Assembly (NCBI GenBank): GCA_910585825.1
Contig: CAJUEY010000044.1
Coordinates: forward strand, 1 to 17,304
Reading direction: 5' to 3'
Length of the DNA: 17,304 bases
DNA from: an uncultured Lachnospiraceae bacterium
GTDB lineage: Bacteria > Bacillota > Clostridia > Lachnospirales > Lachnospiraceae
Position numbers and translations under genes: made by a program. How positions within the stretch are numbered: position 1 is the stretch's first letter; each line of letters starts with the position of its first letter. Of the stretch, positions 16,501-17,304 are shown piece by piece. The notes under the pieces were generated by a model, which was not told the DNA's origin, ran no database searches, and worked only from the letters and a program-made list of their open reading frames with translations.

Positions 16501-17304
16501 CTGCAACCCCAAAATGCATAGTATCTTATCCCCGTCACGCTGTCAGGGATACTCGTATTCTTACAACCGTATATTAGACTATTACTTTCTGTCTCTATTA
16601 TCGCATTACAATTCTCTCTGCTATCATACTTTGGATTTTCACTCGCCACCTTTATACTTATCAAACCACTGCAATTACTAAATATATGATCTCCCATGCC
16701 TGTCACACCATCAGGAATCGTTATGCTCGTCAAGCTACTACAACCACTAAATGCAGCATAGCCTATGCCCGTTACACCATCAGGAATCGTTATGCTCGTT
16801 AAACCACTACAACCACCAAATGCACCTTCCCCTATGCTCGTCACGCCGTCGGGTATCGTTATGCTCGTCAAGTCACTGCAATCACTAAATGCACCAGACC
16901 CGATGCTCGTCACGCTGTCGGGAATATTCGTATTCTTACAACCGCATTTGAGAATATTACTTTCTGTTTCTATTATCGCATTACAATTCTCTCTGCTATC
17001 ATACTTTGAATTTTCACCCTCTACCTTTATACTTATCAAACCACTGCAACCAGCAAATGCAGTATTTTCTAAGCTTGTCACTCTGTTTGGAATTGTTATG
17101 CTTGTCAAGCCACTACAATCTCTAAATGCATCAGGCCCGATGCTCGTCACACCGTCAGGAATCGTTATGCTCGTCAAGCCACTACAACCACTAAATGCAC
17201 CAGACCCGATGCTCGTCACACCGTCAGGAATCGTTATGCTCGTCAAGCCACTACAACCACTAAATGCACCAGACCCGATGCTCGTCACGTCGTCAGGAAT
17301 CGTT
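13539..17304 (-). CDS. Giant secreted BspA LRR protein with candidate papain-like cysteine peptidase domain (N-terminus outside the window)
   Basis: The reading frame is open to the window edge, so the true start and signal peptide lie beyond 17304. Numbering here is from GTG 17288. Residues 1-335 are BspA-type LRR_5 units of 23 residues (CSGLTSITIPDGVTSIG), with two island segments (YDSRENCNAIIETESN) and a closing SYAKTYAEENGIPF cap. Residues 342-410 and 415-487 are two YDG/MBG-like beta repeats (YDGSEKEPIITVKDGS, SVTYSNNINAGTATVTITG). Residues 495-760 look like a papain-fold cysteine peptidase: candidate Cys554 in GFNGSCFGMTISEI, His660 in GAHAVLVYGIE, and Asp689 or Asn691 in VLIADPNYS, in the C-H-D/N order of that fold. 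Residues 800-980 are beta-rich. A Cys pattern (CECG, then CIVCG) lies at 1001-1038. Residues 1095-1200 are a second LRR block, and the C-terminus is the Lys-rich cap NVGKKAFAKIHPKATAKAP. No LPXTG is seen. The peptidase assignment is inferred from motifs and spacing only. Confidence 0.85.
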   Translation of the reverse strand, partial: TIPDDVTSIGSGAFSGCSGLTSITIPDGVTSIGSGAFSGCSGLTSITIPDGVTSIGPDAFRDCSGLTSITIPNRVTSLENTAFAGCSGLISIKVEGENSKYDSRENCNAIIETESNILKCGCKNTNIPDSVTSIGSGAFSDCSDLTSITIPDGVTSIGEGAFGGCSGLTSITIPDGVTGIGYAAFSGCSSLTSITIPDGVTGMGDHIFSNCSGLISIKVASENPKYDSRENCNAIIETESNSLIYGCKNTSIPDSVTGIRYYAFWGCSGLTSITIPDSVTVIGNRAFSGCSSLTSITIPDSVTKIVSDAFRGCNDLTIFGKDGSYAKTYAEENGIPFSELRDIANCEITLSVDSYIYDGSEKEPIITVKDGSTRLVNGKDYSVTYSNNINAGTATVTITGIGNYTGTASKTFAISAKSISGTNVTLGTTSYTYDGTEKRPSVTVKDGSTTLISGTHYTVSYSNNVDIGTATVTITGKGNYAGTVTKTFTINAKVVNEKSFVWGKNNWRFDNSSRYFLNYNVNNDVKNKMKKDFNLSNSDIAELDWKIAKNNESGFNGSCFGMTISEIMAYQGDLKLSRYGGSDIVNQNSNTSNMTSVINFIQVLQSNSEMCQSIRQTPFLIGEYPQADFISKLSDVAENSNYLVKLSYKIVTKNTNSGSITNGAHAVLVYGIEKCNYYSSVTGKTYDRKVLIADPNYSSGNVINNDACLYFRSSDSSWIVPYWNKTYSNGRVQSCYWNAESGTSTNNGGIRNIMRYESLKEEVDLMSEFSAGHYIAGLEIDNKSQNMSSVEKVKNSGNPNADYAGDFSDEIVRYDMDMDDSIYMTENDELYALWNPTSSYTLSYLKPSDYSLKMDYETVDYYADVTNSTYTLFKPSGSITLKGSDASYDITMVTDDVDCVTDWYSVTISGTGVDNLVYTKVKDGYTLSASNLRSVKISAEGEDFTAETIFSTNYDDVYIYEIDKNTIGVKVDIDKNGTYETPLITEDTHQFGSKWKTDDKSHWKECECGEKAELSDHKFKWIIDKNATILESGLKHEECIVCGYKRNENTVIDKQIEIPTKGKELTDSKTGAVYMVTDAETKGGTVEYMKPLSNGISNISIPSTVEIDGISYKVTSIAADAFKNNKKLKKIKIGSNVTIIGKNSFSGCSKLETLTIGNNLVSIGDNAFYNCTSLKTVTIPAKVKKIGKQAFYGCKNLKTIKIKTKKLTSKNVGKKAFAKIHPKATAKAPSSCLKFYKKLLQKKGLNGKKQKIKK
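16536..16664 (-). repeat. LRR island segment, copy 2 of a 375-bp-spaced duplication
   Basis: This encodes the insert CSGLISIKVASENPKYDSRE and NCNAIIETESNSLIYGCKNT inside the LRR array. It is the diverged partner of 16911-17039, offset by exactly 375 bp (125 codons). About 40 bases around 16596-16635 are identical in both copies. LRR units on both sides also line up at the same offset, so a segment of several LRR units plus island was duplicated as a block. Confidence 0.8.
16911..17039 (-). repeat. LRR island segment, copy 1 of a 375-bp-spaced duplication
   Basis: This encodes CSGLISIKVEGENSKYDSRE and NCNAIIETESNILKCGCKNT, the partner of 16536-16664. This island type (YDSRENCNAIIET...GCKNT...IP) is a recognisable BspA-family module. 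Differences between the two copies cluster at SNILKCGC versus SNSLIYGC. Confidence 0.8.

Larger units (their letters stand above)
16360..17304 (-). repeat. Tandem 69-bp LRR-encoding repeats
   Basis: The 5' part of the giant LRR gene is built of 69-bp (23-codon) units. Those at about 17150-17304 are virtually identical: the plus-strand string CTAAATGCACCAGACCCGAT occurs at 17191 and again at 17260, exactly 69 bp apart. Units further toward 16360 drift. The array runs off the window, so the true copy number is unknown. Such arrays favour slippage and unequal recombination, changing the length of the solenoid in frame. Confidence 0.9.

Noticed and set aside
16360..17304. Regular 69-bp repeats as a possible CRISPR array
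   Set aside because: There are no unique spacers between the units; the whole period is conserved and translates as LRR units in an open frame.

Overview
The window looks like part of a chromosome from a gut-type Clostridia, most probably Lachnospiraceae. It is AT-rich, has strong AGGAGG-type ribosome binding sites, and is filled with very large secreted mosaic proteins. These use BspA-type leucine-rich repeats (LRR_5), GLUG repeats, InlB/Listeria-Bacteroides repeats, bacterial Ig-like group 2 (Big2) domains, a DUF6273-like domain and lysine-rich C-termini, a repertoire typical of that family. The assignment rests on domain style only; no rRNA or housekeeping marker is present.

Every supportable gene lies on the minus strand, so transcription runs from high to low coordinates. 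At the high end (13539-17304) is the C-terminal 1,254 or so residues of a giant LRR protein that runs off the window. It carries LRR units in near-perfect 69-bp tandem copies, two 'YDG'-type beta repeats, a candidate papain-like cysteine peptidase domain, a Cys-rich segment and a second LRR block. A five-helix membrane protein (12715-13512) follows after 26 bp and is probably co-transcribed. A 219-bp gap with a possible promoter precedes a 1,987-residue secreted mosaic (6532-12495): DUF6273-like, helical, beta, InlB-like repeats, four Big2 domains, then GLUG repeats.

Downstream of it the DNA shows decay. At 5820-6531 lies a gene remnant with several stops and one frameshift. At 3615-5687 a GLUG-LRR surface-protein gene is cut by a single in-frame TGA. 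Next come an intact LRR / Ig-like / FIVAR-like / FN3-like secreted protein (1797-3584) and, 23 bp later, a polytopic O-antigen ligase/polymerase-family protein with a TPR-like tail (61-1773).

Taken together this is a surface-protein island. At least four secreted adhesin-like proteins share modules, and two share one C-terminal cap. The linked Wzy/WaaL/PglL-family enzyme could build, or transfer, a surface glycan. Tandem DNA repeats and two inactivated genes suggest rapid turnover by recombination. No CRISPR array, insertion sequence, tRNA or rRNA was seen, and no convincing intrinsic terminator was found. No stretch over 300 bp is without a gene or gene remnant.
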